A stretch of 64,000 nucleotides of DNA from Chitinophagaceae bacterium (GTDB lineage: Bacteria; Bacteroidota; Bacteroidia; Chitinophagales; Chitinophagaceae): positions 62,001 to 126,000 of the forward strand of contig CANLAE010000002.1 of assembly GCA_947488765.1 (NCBI GenBank), read 5' to 3'. Every line of letters begins with the position of its first letter. Within the stretch, counting starts at the first letter, position 1. Below, in pieces: positions 1 to 8,782 of the stretch. The notes below the pieces were generated by a model. That model saw only the letters and a list, made by a program, of their open reading frames with translations. It did no database searches and was not told the DNA's origin. Position numbers and translations under genes: made by a program.

Positions 1-1
1 A

Positions 2-1399
2 GGCATTGATTACAGAGAAGTAGCGCCAGCAAAAGCTTCAAGAGATATGTATATAGACAGCAATGGAAATGCGCAAACATCAATATCTCAGAATGGAAGA
101 TTAGCCGCAGGTGTTCCGGGAACAGTTGCTGGTTTATTTGCTACTTTAAAGAATGGGAAATTACCCATAAAAGTTTTAATTCAACCGGCAATTGATTTGG
201 CTGAATTTGGTTTCGTACTAACAGAAAAAGAAGCTTCAAGTTTAAATAGCAACAAAGCAAATTTCATTAAATACAATGCCCATCAGCCAGCATTTGTAAA
301 AAATACAGCGTGGAAAGAAGGTGATACCTTAATTCAAAAAGAATTGGCAATAACATTAAAACGAATAAGAGACAATGGCGCAAAAGGTTTTTATGAAGGT
401 CCAACTGCTCAACTTCTTGTTGACGAAATGAATCGTGGTAATGGAATAATCAGTTTGAATGATTTAAAAAATTATACTGCAAAATTCAGAACACCATTAT
501 CTTTTAAATACGGCGAACATAATATTACCGGATTTCCGCCCCCAAGTAGTGGTGGCATTATTTTATTACAAATGATGAAAATGATTCAACCTTATGGCAT
601 CAATAAAATGGGTTTTCAATCTGCTGAAAGTGTGCAATTAATGGTTGAAGCAGAACGTAGGGCTTATGCAGATAGGGCTGAACATTTAGGAGATCCTGAT
701 TTCTGGAAAGTTCCAATTAAAACATTACAAAGTGGTAATTACATTCTAAACAGAATGAAAGATTTCAATAAAAATAAAGCCAGTAAGAGTAGTGACATAA
801 AAGCCGGTGCAACGCATGAAAGCGAAGAAACTACCCACATAAGCATTTACGATAAAGAAGGGAATATGGTAAGTATTACAACCACTTTAAATGGAGGTTA
901 TGGTTGTAAAACAGTAGTTAGCGGAGCAGGATTTTTATTAAACAATGAAATGGATGATTTCAGCATAAAACCAGGCGTTCCAAATATGTTTGGAGCTGTT
1001 GGTGGCGCAGCTAATGCAATTGTTCCGGGGAAAAGAATGTTAAGTAGCATGTGTCCTGTAGTAGTAACCAAAAATGGCAAACCATTCATTGTTGCAGGAA
1101 CGCCCGGAGGCACAACAATACCAACATCTGTTTTTCAAACTTTGGTGAACATGATTGATTTTCAAATGAACCCAACAGATGCAATTAACAAACCTAAGTT
1201 TCATCACCAACATCTTCCTGATGAAGTTTTTGTAGAAAAAGAATTTCCCATTGAAGTAAGAAAAAAACTGGAAGCTATGGGCTATAAAATTACAGAGCGT
1301 GGTGCAATTGGAAGAACAGAAGTTATCAGAATTAATGGTAAAGGAAACATTGAAGTAGCTGCTGATAAGAGGGGCGATGATAGTGTTTATGGCTATTAA
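2..1399 (+). CDS. ggt: gamma-glutamyltransferase, C-terminal part (cut by window edge)
   Basis: Ntn-hydrolase that transfers or hydrolyses the gamma-glutamyl group of glutathione and related peptides in the periplasm. The frame is open from base 2 (reading GIDYREVAPAKASRDMY), so the ATG at 47 is internal and the signal peptide and first part of the large subunit lie outside the window. The autocleavage and catalytic Thr is the first T of TTHISIYD (codon 830-832), where the small subunit begins. The substrate-pocket PPPSSGG segment and the LSSM pair of the small subunit are also present, and the C-terminus ends normally. The family and active site look intact; only the N-terminus is unseen. 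Confidence 0.93.
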   Translation, partial: GIDYREVAPAKASRDMYIDSNGNAQTSISQNGRLAAGVPGTVAGLFATLKNGKLPIKVLIQPAIDLAEFGFVLTEKEASSLNSNKANFIKYNAHQPAFVKNTAWKEGDTLIQKELAITLKRIRDNGAKGFYEGPTAQLLVDEMNRGNGIISLNDLKNYTAKFRTPLSFKYGEHNITGFPPPSSGGIILLQMMKMIQPYGINKMGFQSAESVQLMVEAERRAYADRAEHLGDPDFWKVPIKTLQSGNYILNRMKDFNKNKASKSSDIKAGATHESEETTHISIYDKEGNMVSITTTLNGGYGCKTVVSGAGFLLNNEMDDFSIKPGVPNMFGAVGGAANAIVPGKRMLSSMCPVVVTKNGKPFIVAGTPGGTTIPTSVFQTLVNMIDFQMNPTDAINKPKFHHQHLPDEVFVEKEFPIEVRKKLEAMGYKITERGAIGRTEVIRINGKGNIEVAADKRGDDSVYGY

Positions 1400-1592
1400 T
1401 AAAATACAGAAAAGACCATCTTTCAACTTGCCCTTATAACAAATAAATAACCATTAAAGTTTATAAATTGTTATTGAGTTCGTAATTCAACTAAGCGAGT
1501 TTCTCTCAAAACCAGGTAATCGAATTTTATAGTTAATCGATGGCCTTTTCTGTGGTATTTTTTTTGAATTTTGTAATTATTTAAAAAAATAA

Positions 1593-2267
1593 TTACTCTT
1601 CAAAAGCGTATTCTGGAACCTCAATTTGTAACTTATTTTCCACGCTTGTAATCCCCGGGGCTGCCCATGCTGCATTTTCAGCATCTTCTTTTTCTGCAAA
1701 TGAACGAACCTTGCCTCTCAATGTAACTTTGTTTCCAACAACTTCAGATTGAATTTTCTCTGCATCAATTGTTGCACTTCTGTGAAATGCTGCACTAATT
1801 TTTTGCTGGATATCTGTTGGTGAAATCTTTGCTTTAACTGTAATCAAATTAATTACAGACCTTACTCCTGTCAAATTTTCAATGGCAACTTTGGCATTGT
1901 TACGTTGGTATTCCCATTCTACTTCTCCTTCCAGTTTTACAATTCCATCTTCCACTTTGATTTTAATTTTTTCTTCTTGTAATGCTGAGTGCCATTTCAA
2001 AGCACTTAAAATTGCTTCTGCAATTTCAGTATCTGTTTTTCTAAACGCAGGCGAAACTCCAATCTGAATGTCTTCTGCGATTGCCTTTACTCCAGATACT
2101 CGTTTCGCAGCTTTTTCCGCTGATAATTTTTTAGAATATGAATCTACTTGCCCGGACAATGTAACAATACCATTGTTCACTGCTACACCAATTTGAGAAG
2201 CATTTAAATAAGGCTCCCACTTAAGTTCATCCATTACATCTCTTTGAATTTGGAGATCACTTTTCAT
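1593..2267 (-). CDS. Triple BON-domain protein
   Basis: Three consecutive BON repeats of about 70 residues each (roughly 3-70, 77-147 and 150-216), each with the typical GIVTLSG / GIVKLEG / NKVTLRG strand-turn motif. BON domains are found in OsmY-like stress proteins and are thought to bind membranes or ligands. No signal peptide or TM segment is visible, unlike periplasmic OsmY, so a cytoplasmic location is likely. It begins 40 bases after the stop of the truncated GH43 gene on the same strand and may share its transcript. A general stress role is family knowledge, not shown here. Confidence 0.85.
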   Translation of the reverse strand: MKSDLQIQRDVMDELKWEPYLNASQIGVAVNNGIVTLSGQVDSYSKKLSAEKAAKRVSGVKAIAEDIQIGVSPAFRKTDTEIAEAILSALKWHSALQEEKIKIKVEDGIVKLEGEVEWEYQRNNAKVAIENLTGVRSVINLITVKAKISPTDIQQKISAAFHRSATIDAEKIQSEVVGNKVTLRGKVRSFAEKEDAENAAWAAPGITSVENKLQIEVPEYAFEE

Positions 2268-2307
2268 AATTAAAATGTTTTAATAGTTAAGAAAAAAGTT
2301 GATTAAT

Positions 2308-3639
2308 TTATTTTTCAAAGAGAAAAAAAAAATCATTACTCATTAACAATACCATCCCCGCAGATTCGTTTTCATTCTTTGGATCAAAAATCATTTCACA
2401 AGTTGCTTCAAAAATAGTGTCCTGCTGTCTTCTGCCAATGAATGCCGGAGATTCAAGCTGGGTAATACTTTCAGGCAACAGATACATTCTTAAAAATCCT
2501 TTGTGTTCTTGCAAAGACCAAAATTTATTTCTTGGTGTTCTTAAAAAATTCCAAACAAAATTTAAACTGTCTTTTGAAAAATCATCCTTTACCGGAACAA
2601 TTTTAGCTGCATATTTTGGCAAGTTTGGTCCTAGTTGAGAAAATAAAACTTTACCTTCTCCTGGATTTACAACAGGCCAATTTTCTTCCCATTGCAACGG
2701 CACTAAAAATGTTTCTCTGCCTAAGTTGTAATGAAACCCACCATAAGGTCTAACACCTAATAACACCATCCACCATTCACCATTTTGTGTCTCTACAATA
2801 TCTGCGTGTCCGGTACATGCAATCGGATAACTCTTACCCAGATTGCGATGTGTAAGAATTGGATTTTTTTTATTTGATTCATAAGGTCCTGCAATTTGCT
2901 TACTTCTAAAAATAGTTACGGCATGATTTTCGCCGGTACCCCCTTCAGCAATAATTAAATAATACATCCCTCCTTTTTTATAGAGGTGCGGAGCTTCTGC
3001 ACTCGACGCATCATGCAAGGCTCCTTCTACTAAAATTATTTTTTTATCGCCAATTAATTTATTGGTATTTAAATCTAATTCCTGAAGCCAGATATGTCTT
3101 TTTTTGGAGTCTGGAGCATTGTCAACAGGTCTTCCATTTCCGGTATAATATACTTTTCCTTCATCATCAAAAAAAAGCGAAGGATCTATGCCCGGTGCGT
3201 CTTTCAGCCAAATTGGATCTGACCACGGACCTGCAGGATTGGTAGCAGTTACAAAAAAATTTCCACCTTTTCCAACCAAAGTATTGATAACATAATAAAC
3301 ACCATTGTTGTATCGGATTGTTGGTGCATAAACGCCATTAGAAGCTTTAATGCTATCTAAGTTCAATTGACTTGGTCTATCTAACACATGGCCAATTTGT
3401 TCCCAATGCGCCAAATCTTTGCTATGAAAAATTGGGATCCCTGGATAGTACTCAAACGAAGATGTTACCAAATAATAATCTTCTCCTACCCTACAAATAG
3501 ATGGATCGGGATAAAAACCTTTTAGTATTGGATTTTCTAATATATTTCTTTCATTTACTGAAACAGTTGCACGATTATTTTCTTGGGCAATAACAAAATT
3601 TATAAATAAGACAGTAATTAATAGACAAGGAATTTTCAT
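2308..3639 (-). CDS. Glycoside hydrolase family 43 (beta-xylosidase-like), C-terminally shortened
   Basis: Secreted five-bladed propeller glycosidase, probably cleaving xylose or arabinose from plant polysaccharide. The signal peptide ends VIA|Q (residue 19). GH43 catalytic residues are visible: base Asp45 in FYPDPS, the Asp in GIDPSLFF, and the acid Glu in SSAEAPHLY. A C-terminal beta-sandwich (XynB_C/DUF1349-like) starts near residue 350 but stops after about 95 residues, where relatives have about 200. The stop comes ten codons after a run of ten A (2323-2332 on the plus strand), and the BON gene starts 40 bases later. No frame in that gap can carry the missing half, so the end appears deleted rather than frameshifted. 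Activity may survive, since the catalytic domain is complete. Confidence 0.85.
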   Translation of the reverse strand: MKIPCLLITVLFINFVIAQENNRATVSVNERNILENPILKGFYPDPSICRVGEDYYLVTSSFEYYPGIPIFHSKDLAHWEQIGHVLDRPSQLNLDSIKASNGVYAPTIRYNNGVYYVINTLVGKGGNFFVTATNPAGPWSDPIWLKDAPGIDPSLFFDDEGKVYYTGNGRPVDNAPDSKKRHIWLQELDLNTNKLIGDKKIILVEGALHDASSAEAPHLYKKGGMYYLIIAEGGTGENHAVTIFRSKQIAGPYESNKKNPILTHRNLGKSYPIACTGHADIVETQNGEWWMVLLGVRPYGGFHYNLGRETFLVPLQWEENWPVVNPGEGKVLFSQLGPNLPKYAAKIVPVKDDFSKDSLNFVWNFLRTPRNKFWSLQEHKGFLRMYLLPESITQLESPAFIGRRQQDTIFEATCEMIFDPKNENESAGMVLLMSNDFFFLFEK

Positions 3640-3704
3640 TCAGCAGTTTTAATTACTGCTAATATAAGATTATTAATAACCAACATTGCTCTTTATTGAC
3701 AAAT

Positions 3705-4904
3705 CTATTGGTACAATAAAAAATCAATCGGATTTAATTTTTCAGAAAATTTTGAAGCATTATTATCATACTCAGGAATAACTAGTTTGCCTTTTGTAAA
3801 TAGTAAAGCCTGAGATAATTCCTTTAAATTACTAGGTCTTATTTGTTGGTATTCCCATTTCTTTTCAGCAAGTGCATACGGCATAATATATTCAAACCCT
3901 TTTTGAATTGACCTTCCATCATTTGTTTGAAAATGCCAAAGGTCTATATTTACTTTCTCTGCCATTGTAGAAAGCATTGACCAGGCTTTCAAACAAAATG
4001 ACGTATAAGAAAAAGCGTTGGTACGTTCAAGTTCCAAAGGCAATTTACCATCGGGTTCAAACTGACTAGCCATTAAAGTTTTGGCATTGGTGAATACTTG
4101 TTTTGCTGCATCTTGTTTACCACAAAACAAAGCTATTGATGCTACCAAAGTTTCATAATAAGTTTTATGGTTGTTTTTAGTAGCAAATTCTTGCTTACCG
4201 TTTACACTTGTTTGTAACCATGCTAAAAATTGATCAAACCATTGATGTATTGCTTTAGCATCAGCTTTAGACATAGATGCAGAAGTTTCCAAAATACTGA
4301 TGCCATCCAACATATTTGGAATCATGTGAACATCAATAATACCAATGCCTCTGCCTGTATCAGTACCCATAATAATTTGTGCATGGTTTAAATTTGGCAA
4401 CATGTACGTTGCAGTATCAATGCACCAAAAACGTAATAATGAAACGCCTTTAGCTGCATATTTTTCATCGTTGGTAAAATAATAGGCCCATGATAATGTA
4501 GTAACATATTTTATCAAATCATCGAAGCCCTTGTGGTCAGTTATTTTATCGTTGTCCGGATTGCGTTGACCGTCTTTACGGATGTAAGGTAATCCATCCG
4601 GCTTACTTGGATCGGGCCAATAATAACTTGCCAAACTCATGTATTCATGTTTATTTCCACATGGCGTTGCAAATTGCTTTTCAACAACAGAAACAATTTG
4701 TTTATCTAAAATCTGATCAGCATTTTTTTGTAAAAGAGCAATCTGCTTTTGAATATCTTTATTGGTAACAGCAGATTTTTTAACAGCAGCAACTTTATTG
4801 AAATCTGCTAAGAATAATTTTGGTGTTTGTGCGTTTATAATTCCAAAAAATGATAGGATAATTAAAAAACAAACAAGCACTTTTAAAGCAATATTTTTTT
4901 TCAC
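3705..4904 (-). CDS. Alginate lyase family protein (PF05426-like polysaccharide lyase)
   Basis: Predicted secreted polysaccharide lyase with an (alpha/alpha)n-barrel of the alginate lyase superfamily. A signal peptide ends at INA|Q near residue 26. Visible family motifs are ASYYWPDPSKPDGLPY near residue 92, a central RGIGIIDVHMIPNMLDG, and NNHKTYYETL near residue 245, which in related lyases holds the catalytic Asn-His and neutralising residues. The substrate could be alginate or glucuronan, which sequence alone does not decide. It lies just upstream of GH43 on the same strand with a 65-base gap, suggesting a small polysaccharide-use group. No SusC/SusD pair is present nearby. Confidence 0.82.
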   Translation of the reverse strand: MKKNIALKVLVCFLIILSFFGIINAQTPKLFLADFNKVAAVKKSAVTNKDIQKQIALLQKNADQILDKQIVSVVEKQFATPCGNKHEYMSLASYYWPDPSKPDGLPYIRKDGQRNPDNDKITDHKGFDDLIKYVTTLSWAYYFTNDEKYAAKGVSLLRFWCIDTATYMLPNLNHAQIIMGTDTGRGIGIIDVHMIPNMLDGISILETSASMSKADAKAIHQWFDQFLAWLQTSVNGKQEFATKNNHKTYYETLVASIALFCGKQDAAKQVFTNAKTLMASQFEPDGKLPLELERTNAFSYTSFCLKAWSMLSTMAEKVNIDLWHFQTNDGRSIQKGFEYIMPYALAEKKWEYQQIRPSNLKELSQALLFTKGKLVIPEYDNNASKFSEKLNPIDFLLYQ

Positions 4905-5269
4905 AGAATATTTTTTTGAAAGTAGAAAATTGAAGGGCGAATATAAAGTATAAGCTGATGAAAGAAAAAGGGTATTTTCTATTTTTTAAATGAGTTTGGA
5001 AAATAAATATTGAAAGCAATTTTATAGTAGCAAAAAATATTTTGTTGTATTTCGTTTAAATATTTTTCTATATTCAACAACTCAACCATTAAAAAAGGCA
5101 ACCTCATATGAAGATTGCCTTGACTATTAATTAATATGAAATTACTTTTATGTTTTAAGCTAACTTATTAAATGATTTTATAAAAAGATTAAATTCAAAG
5201 TATATTTCTTAATGACTTAAAAAACTATCCAATTTCAATAAACTCAATTTAATACCTATTACTTACAAC
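4905..5269. other. Intergenic region, 365 bases
   Basis: Very AT-rich non-coding stretch between the alginate-lyase gene and the small PID-CTERM-like gene, both leftward. The only clear structure is the hairpin at 5091-5121, listed as a terminator. Short open frames here have no protein-like composition. The promoter of the lyase gene must lie in 4905-5080, but no good TAnnTTTG box is evident. Confidence 0.6.
5091..5121 (-). terminator. Rho-independent terminator for the small leftward gene
   Basis: Arms AAGGCAA (5095-5101) and TTGCCTT (5115-5121) form a 7-bp stem with a 13-base loop. On the minus strand the second arm runs into six U (plus-strand A 5091-5096). It lies about 150 bases past the stop of the 62-codon gene. 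Confidence 0.65.
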
Positions 5270-5458
5270 TTAATTTTTTTTCCTCAACTTCTTAGCTCCA
5301 TATCCAACACCTGCGGCTACCAATAAGCTTAAGCCTCCATCTACTGGAACATCATTTACTTCATCATCAAAACCAGGCTGCGCATGGCTTAAAGCAGGGA
5401 ATACTAAAACTAAAAGCATTAGGCTTAGCGTTATGATTTGTGTTTTATTAAGTTTCAT
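5270..5458 (-). CDS. Small secreted protein with PID-CTERM-like sorting tail
   Basis: A 62-residue protein: Lys-containing N-terminus, hydrophobic signal peptide ending SHA|Q near residue 26, a short acidic mature segment, then PVDGGLSLL, a glycine/alanine-rich hydrophobic stretch, and a basic tail (KKLRKKN). This three-part C-terminus (motif, TM helix, positive end) is the layout of exosortase-type CTERM signals, and PVDGG matches the Bacteroidota PID-CTERM variant. The mature part between the two signals is only about ten residues, so the processed product would be a peptide. No exosortase gene is in the window. It sits about 90 bases downstream of a T9SS protein gene on the same strand. 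Confidence 0.72.
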   Translation of the reverse strand: MKLNKTQIITLSLMLLVLVFPALSHAQPGFDDEVNDVPVDGGLSLLVAAGVGYGAKKLRKKN

Positions 5459-5502
5459 TTTTTAAGTTTAAAAGGTTCAAGAGGTTGAAAAACTTGAAGG
5501 GG

Positions 5503-5535
5503 TTAGGGAGCTTGCTTTGTTTTCAAACTCCCTAA
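5503..5535 (-). terminator. Hairpin after the T9SS protein gene
   Basis: Arms TTAGGGAG (5503-5510) and CTCCCTAA (5528-5535) are perfectly complementary with a 17-base loop. The hairpin lies 16 bases past the stop of the 720-residue gene. No U-run follows on the minus strand, so it may be a weak terminator or a 3'-end stabiliser. Confidence 0.4.
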
Positions 5536-5550
5536 ACTGCTTCACTATTT

Positions 5551-7713
5551 TTAGTTTACAATAACTGATTTTGTTACCAATGTTGTTCCGCCAGTGATTT
5601 GCATTTTGTAATTGCCTTTTGCAGTGCCTTTACCCAATGTGATGGTTTGTGTAGAACTTCCGCCATTACTTGTAATGGTTCTGTTGGCTACTTCCTGACC
5701 AGCATTGTTAAAGATTTTTACAGTGTAAATGCCTTTCTCTACATTGCTCATTTGTAAGCTTACAATGCCATCTTTCACAGGGTTTGGATATACTGTAAAT
5801 TCTGCTGATTTGCCACCAATTTTCACTTTTACTACATTGCTGTATTTCACCGTTCCGTTTTTCTCTATTGCTTTAATACGGTAGTAATTATCACCATTGG
5901 TTACTGTTGCATCAAACCAGTTGTAAGCATTGGTTGCACCATTCTTCGCAGCTACTGCTGCAGCTTTGGTGAACGTTGTTGCATTGCTGCTTTCTTCTAC
6001 TTCGTAGCTGTCCATATTGCTTTCTGTAGCAGTGTTCCAGTTTACTTCTATGCCTGCATTCTTTTGTGCTGCAGAAACATTGAGGATGTTTACTGGTAAT
6101 GCATTGCTGCTTCTGAATACAATTGTAAATCTATTTGCTGCTGTAGTTGCAGCTGTAGATGTTGTAGTGAAGTTGTAATCAGTTGTGCCGTTTAAGTTAA
6201 TTGGTGTTTCGTTGTTTAAGTAACTATCCTGTAAATATGCATTCAAGTTTGTAGCAAAATCGCTTGCATTCAATCTTAAAGTATAGTTGTTTTGAGCCAT
6301 CTGCCATATTTTCAACTGTACAGTATCTCTTGGTGTTACAGGTACATTTCTGCTTTCTATACTCATCAAAGAATTGGCTCTTTGTATCGCTATATTTTCA
6401 TCTTGATTGACAAATTTTCCTGCATCATCATCGTTTACCATATTGCTATACGAACTGTTGAATAATACCGTTGCACCATCTTGCGATGTACCATTATTGC
6501 TTAAAGTATTGGTAAGAAATAAATTGATTCCTAAAATAGAGGTGCCGGTTAATGTTCTAAACACATTGGTGTTGCCAGTTGTTTTATCAGTTTCTGCAAT
6601 TATCAATTGTCTAGATGCGGTATTGGATGAGTTTTGAACAAAAAATGCTTGTCCAGGCTGTATCGCAGTAGTTACTGCTGAAGAAGCATTGTTCTTAATT
6701 CCGCTTGAATTGCAAGATACATAAGCTCCTCTTGTAGCCAATGTTGGATCCCATATATAATAAAAACCAGTAAGCTCTGTTTTGCTTACAGTACTCCAAT
6801 CTATAGGCGATGCATAAGGATTACCTATAAAACTATAGTCATTTGCATTGTTTGCCAAAGATGGCAAAGTAGAAGGTGTACTGCCTGTATTTGCAAAGGT
6901 TACATTACCTGTCAACAATGCACCCTTAGCTCTTAGCGTAGTTGCATCTGCTATTGGTGTAATGGTTGCAGTTAGGTCAATGGCACGACTACCTCTAATC
7001 ATTATTCTGTAACCAGTTCCTGCACTTAATGTTGATACATTAGTGTTGGTTATTGCCGACCATACAGTACTTTGATCTGCAGCTGTAGAAGTGTTATCAA
7101 AAGTATACATCGATGGATTACCTGTTAGGGTTCCATCAAAACCATCCGTTTGGTCAACAGTACTTCCTGTAATATGCGTACCAAAACCCGGATTTGGATT
7201 TGCTGTATTGGATGTTGCACCCTCCTGCCAGTTGGCTTTTATAAAATTAGTAGTAGTTACACCTGGACTTAAAAACCTGAACCCTCTTTTACTTGCAGGT
7301 ATATATCTTTCTACAATTACATCGCCGGTAATATAACCACCACCTGTGCTACCTTGTGCTATTCTAGCTGTACTTGTGGCATCACTTTTTAAGGTTACAA
7401 AACCTCCTGCTGCCAATACTCCCGCTGTGGGGGTATAAGCACCTGTGATAGACTGCATGCCGCTTACACAAGTTGCAATTCCTGAGGCTTTATTTACAAC
7501 TAAATTGTTTATAGTACCAACACCGGTAATATTTTGTGCGTTTGTACCACTAATGGTAAGATTAGTGATTGTTCCGTTGTTATTGATAGCATCTTGTGCT
7601 GATAAATCATTGGCGTTGGTAACAAATAAGGTAGTACCCGATACAACGGAAAGTTGTGCCTTTACCAATATTACAGAAGTTAAAACTAACGTCAGGGTAA
7701 ACAATTTTTTCAT
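5551..7713 (-). CDS. Secreted surface protein with T9SS type A sorting domain
   Basis: A 720-residue protein with a signal peptide (ends VKA|Q near residue 19), a long Thr/Asn/Gly-rich beta region of adhesin-like composition, a domain around residues 540-630 beginning LPVNILNVSA that is typical of Chitinophagaceae surface proteins, and a C-terminal domain of about 75 residues (FTVYPNPVKDG ... YKMQITGG) that directs export by the type IX system and attachment at the cell surface. No catalytic motif is seen. Function is unknown; adhesion or matrix are possibilities only. The small PID-CTERM-like gene follows on the same strand. Confidence 0.85.
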   Translation of the reverse strand: MKKLFTLTLVLTSVILVKAQLSVVSGTTLFVTNANDLSAQDAINNNGTITNLTISGTNAQNITGVGTINNLVVNKASGIATCVSGMQSITGAYTPTAGVLAAGGFVTLKSDATSTARIAQGSTGGGYITGDVIVERYIPASKRGFRFLSPGVTTTNFIKANWQEGATSNTANPNPGFGTHITGSTVDQTDGFDGTLTGNPSMYTFDNTSTAADQSTVWSAITNTNVSTLSAGTGYRIMIRGSRAIDLTATITPIADATTLRAKGALLTGNVTFANTGSTPSTLPSLANNANDYSFIGNPYASPIDWSTVSKTELTGFYYIWDPTLATRGAYVSCNSSGIKNNASSAVTTAIQPGQAFFVQNSSNTASRQLIIAETDKTTGNTNVFRTLTGTSILGINLFLTNTLSNNGTSQDGATVLFNSSYSNMVNDDDAGKFVNQDENIAIQRANSLMSIESRNVPVTPRDTVQLKIWQMAQNNYTLRLNASDFATNLNAYLQDSYLNNETPINLNGTTDYNFTTTSTAATTAANRFTIVFRSSNALPVNILNVSAAQKNAGIEVNWNTATESNMDSYEVEESSNATTFTKAAAVAAKNGATNAYNWFDATVTNGDNYYRIKAIEKNGTVKYSNVVKVKIGGKSAEFTVYPNPVKDGIVSLQMSNVEKGIYTVKIFNNAGQEVANRTITSNGGSSTQTITLGKGTAKGNYKMQITGGTTLVTKSVIVN

Positions 7714-7757
7714 AAAGAATGAATTGTAATGGATAATGGATTGATCATTTAAATTGA

Positions 7758-7779
7758 CAATCTGAAAATTTTCAGATTG
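7758..7779. promoter_or_regulatory. 22-base perfect palindrome between divergent genes
   Basis: The 11-base half CAATCTGAAAA is followed directly by its exact reverse complement. It lies 45 bases upstream of the leftward T9SS gene start (7713) and 125 bases upstream of the rightward DUF2490 gene. With no loop and no clean U-run it looks more like an operator for a dimeric regulator than a terminator. Confidence 0.45.
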
Positions 7780-7840
7780 ATTTTTGCAATATTATACCAA
7801 AAAAATGATTTTTTCAAAAAAAAGATGAAAAGTTTTTATT

Positions 7841-7850
7841 TATTACTTTG
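7841..7850 (+). promoter_or_regulatory. Candidate -7 box for the DUF2490 gene
   Basis: TATTACTTTG, close to the Bacteroidota TAnnTTTG box, ends 53 bases before the ATG. No clear -33 TTTG is seen. Confidence 0.35.
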
Positions 7851-7903
7851 CCCAATAATACCAATTAATATTTGGAAATTGTGAACAAATCAGATTCCCC
7901 TTC

Positions 7904-8641
7904 ATGAATCACAAAACTTTATTGATTTCACTGTTACTTGCAATTTGCATTAAAAGCTACAGCCAAAAGTTAGTAAATAGTTCAAATCAGCAATGGCTTC
8001 AATATTTCAATCAAATTGAAGTTGCCAAAAAGTTCATTCTTTTCTCTGATTTAGGATTAAGAACTACTAATAGGTGCAGTCAAATCAATGTATTGAATCT
8101 CAGAGCTGGCTTGGGCTATTCAGTAACTAAAAAAATTGATGGCGTTAGCGGAATTGGGATTTTTGCTTTAATTGCTAATAATAGCATCGGCAGAATGGAA
8201 TATAGACCTTATCAGGATTTCAGTATAAAAAATAAATTAGGTTCTTTTTTAGTAAGGCAAAGATTAAGATTGGAAGCAAGATTTTTTGATCAAATTATTG
8301 CTACCACAGATCCCAGCAATGTGAGTTTTAATATAAGAGGTAGATATAAAATAGCTTTTGAAATACCTGTTTTTCAACTCTCTCAGAAAAACAAAGACAA
8401 AAAAATACTCCTAAACTTTAGCAATGAAATTTTGTTAAATGCAGGAAGACAAATTACTTACAACAACTTTGATAGCGACCGATTATCTTTTGGCTCAACA
8501 ATTCAGTTTTCAAAAAACCTGAATTGTGCCTTGAATTATACCTATCAATATTCTGAAAGAAATGCGCCCTCAACATTTGAACATATTGATGTACTAACCT
8601 TAGCAATAACACAAAAAATTGGTTTCAATAAAAACCAATAA
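7904..8641 (+). CDS. DUF2490 family outer-membrane-like protein
   Basis: A 245-residue protein with a signal peptide ending SYS|Q (residue 20). The body alternates short amphipathic strands and turns, with repeated R-x-R and Tyr-rich strands such as FLVRQRLRLEARF, and ends in a strand (VLTLAITQKIGF), as expected of a small outer-membrane barrel. It resembles DUF2490 proteins, whose function is not established. It stands alone, divergent from the T9SS gene at 7713. Confidence 0.72.
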   Translation: MNHKTLLISLLLAICIKSYSQKLVNSSNQQWLQYFNQIEVAKKFILFSDLGLRTTNRCSQINVLNLRAGLGYSVTKKIDGVSGIGIFALIANNSIGRMEYRPYQDFSIKNKLGSFLVRQRLRLEARFFDQIIATTDPSNVSFNIRGRYKIAFEIPVFQLSQKNKDKKILLNFSNEILLNAGRQITYNNFDSDRLSFGSTIQFSKNLNCALNYTYQYSERNAPSTFEHIDVLTLAITQKIGFNKNQ

Positions 8642-8782
8642 AAAATATAACATTTCTAAAACAATTTTTAAAAATTTCTATTCGCTTTTAAAGCAACTTT
8701 GATTTTAGAAAACCAGAGCAAAAGCAGAAATAACTATTTCTATATTTTTACTTTGTTTCAATAAATATTCAATTAACACTAC

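Noticed and set aside
2308-2340. A frameshift in the run of ten A as the cause of the short GH43 end
   Set aside because: The other two frames also stop within the short gap before the BON gene, so a frameshift cannot hide the missing 100 residues.
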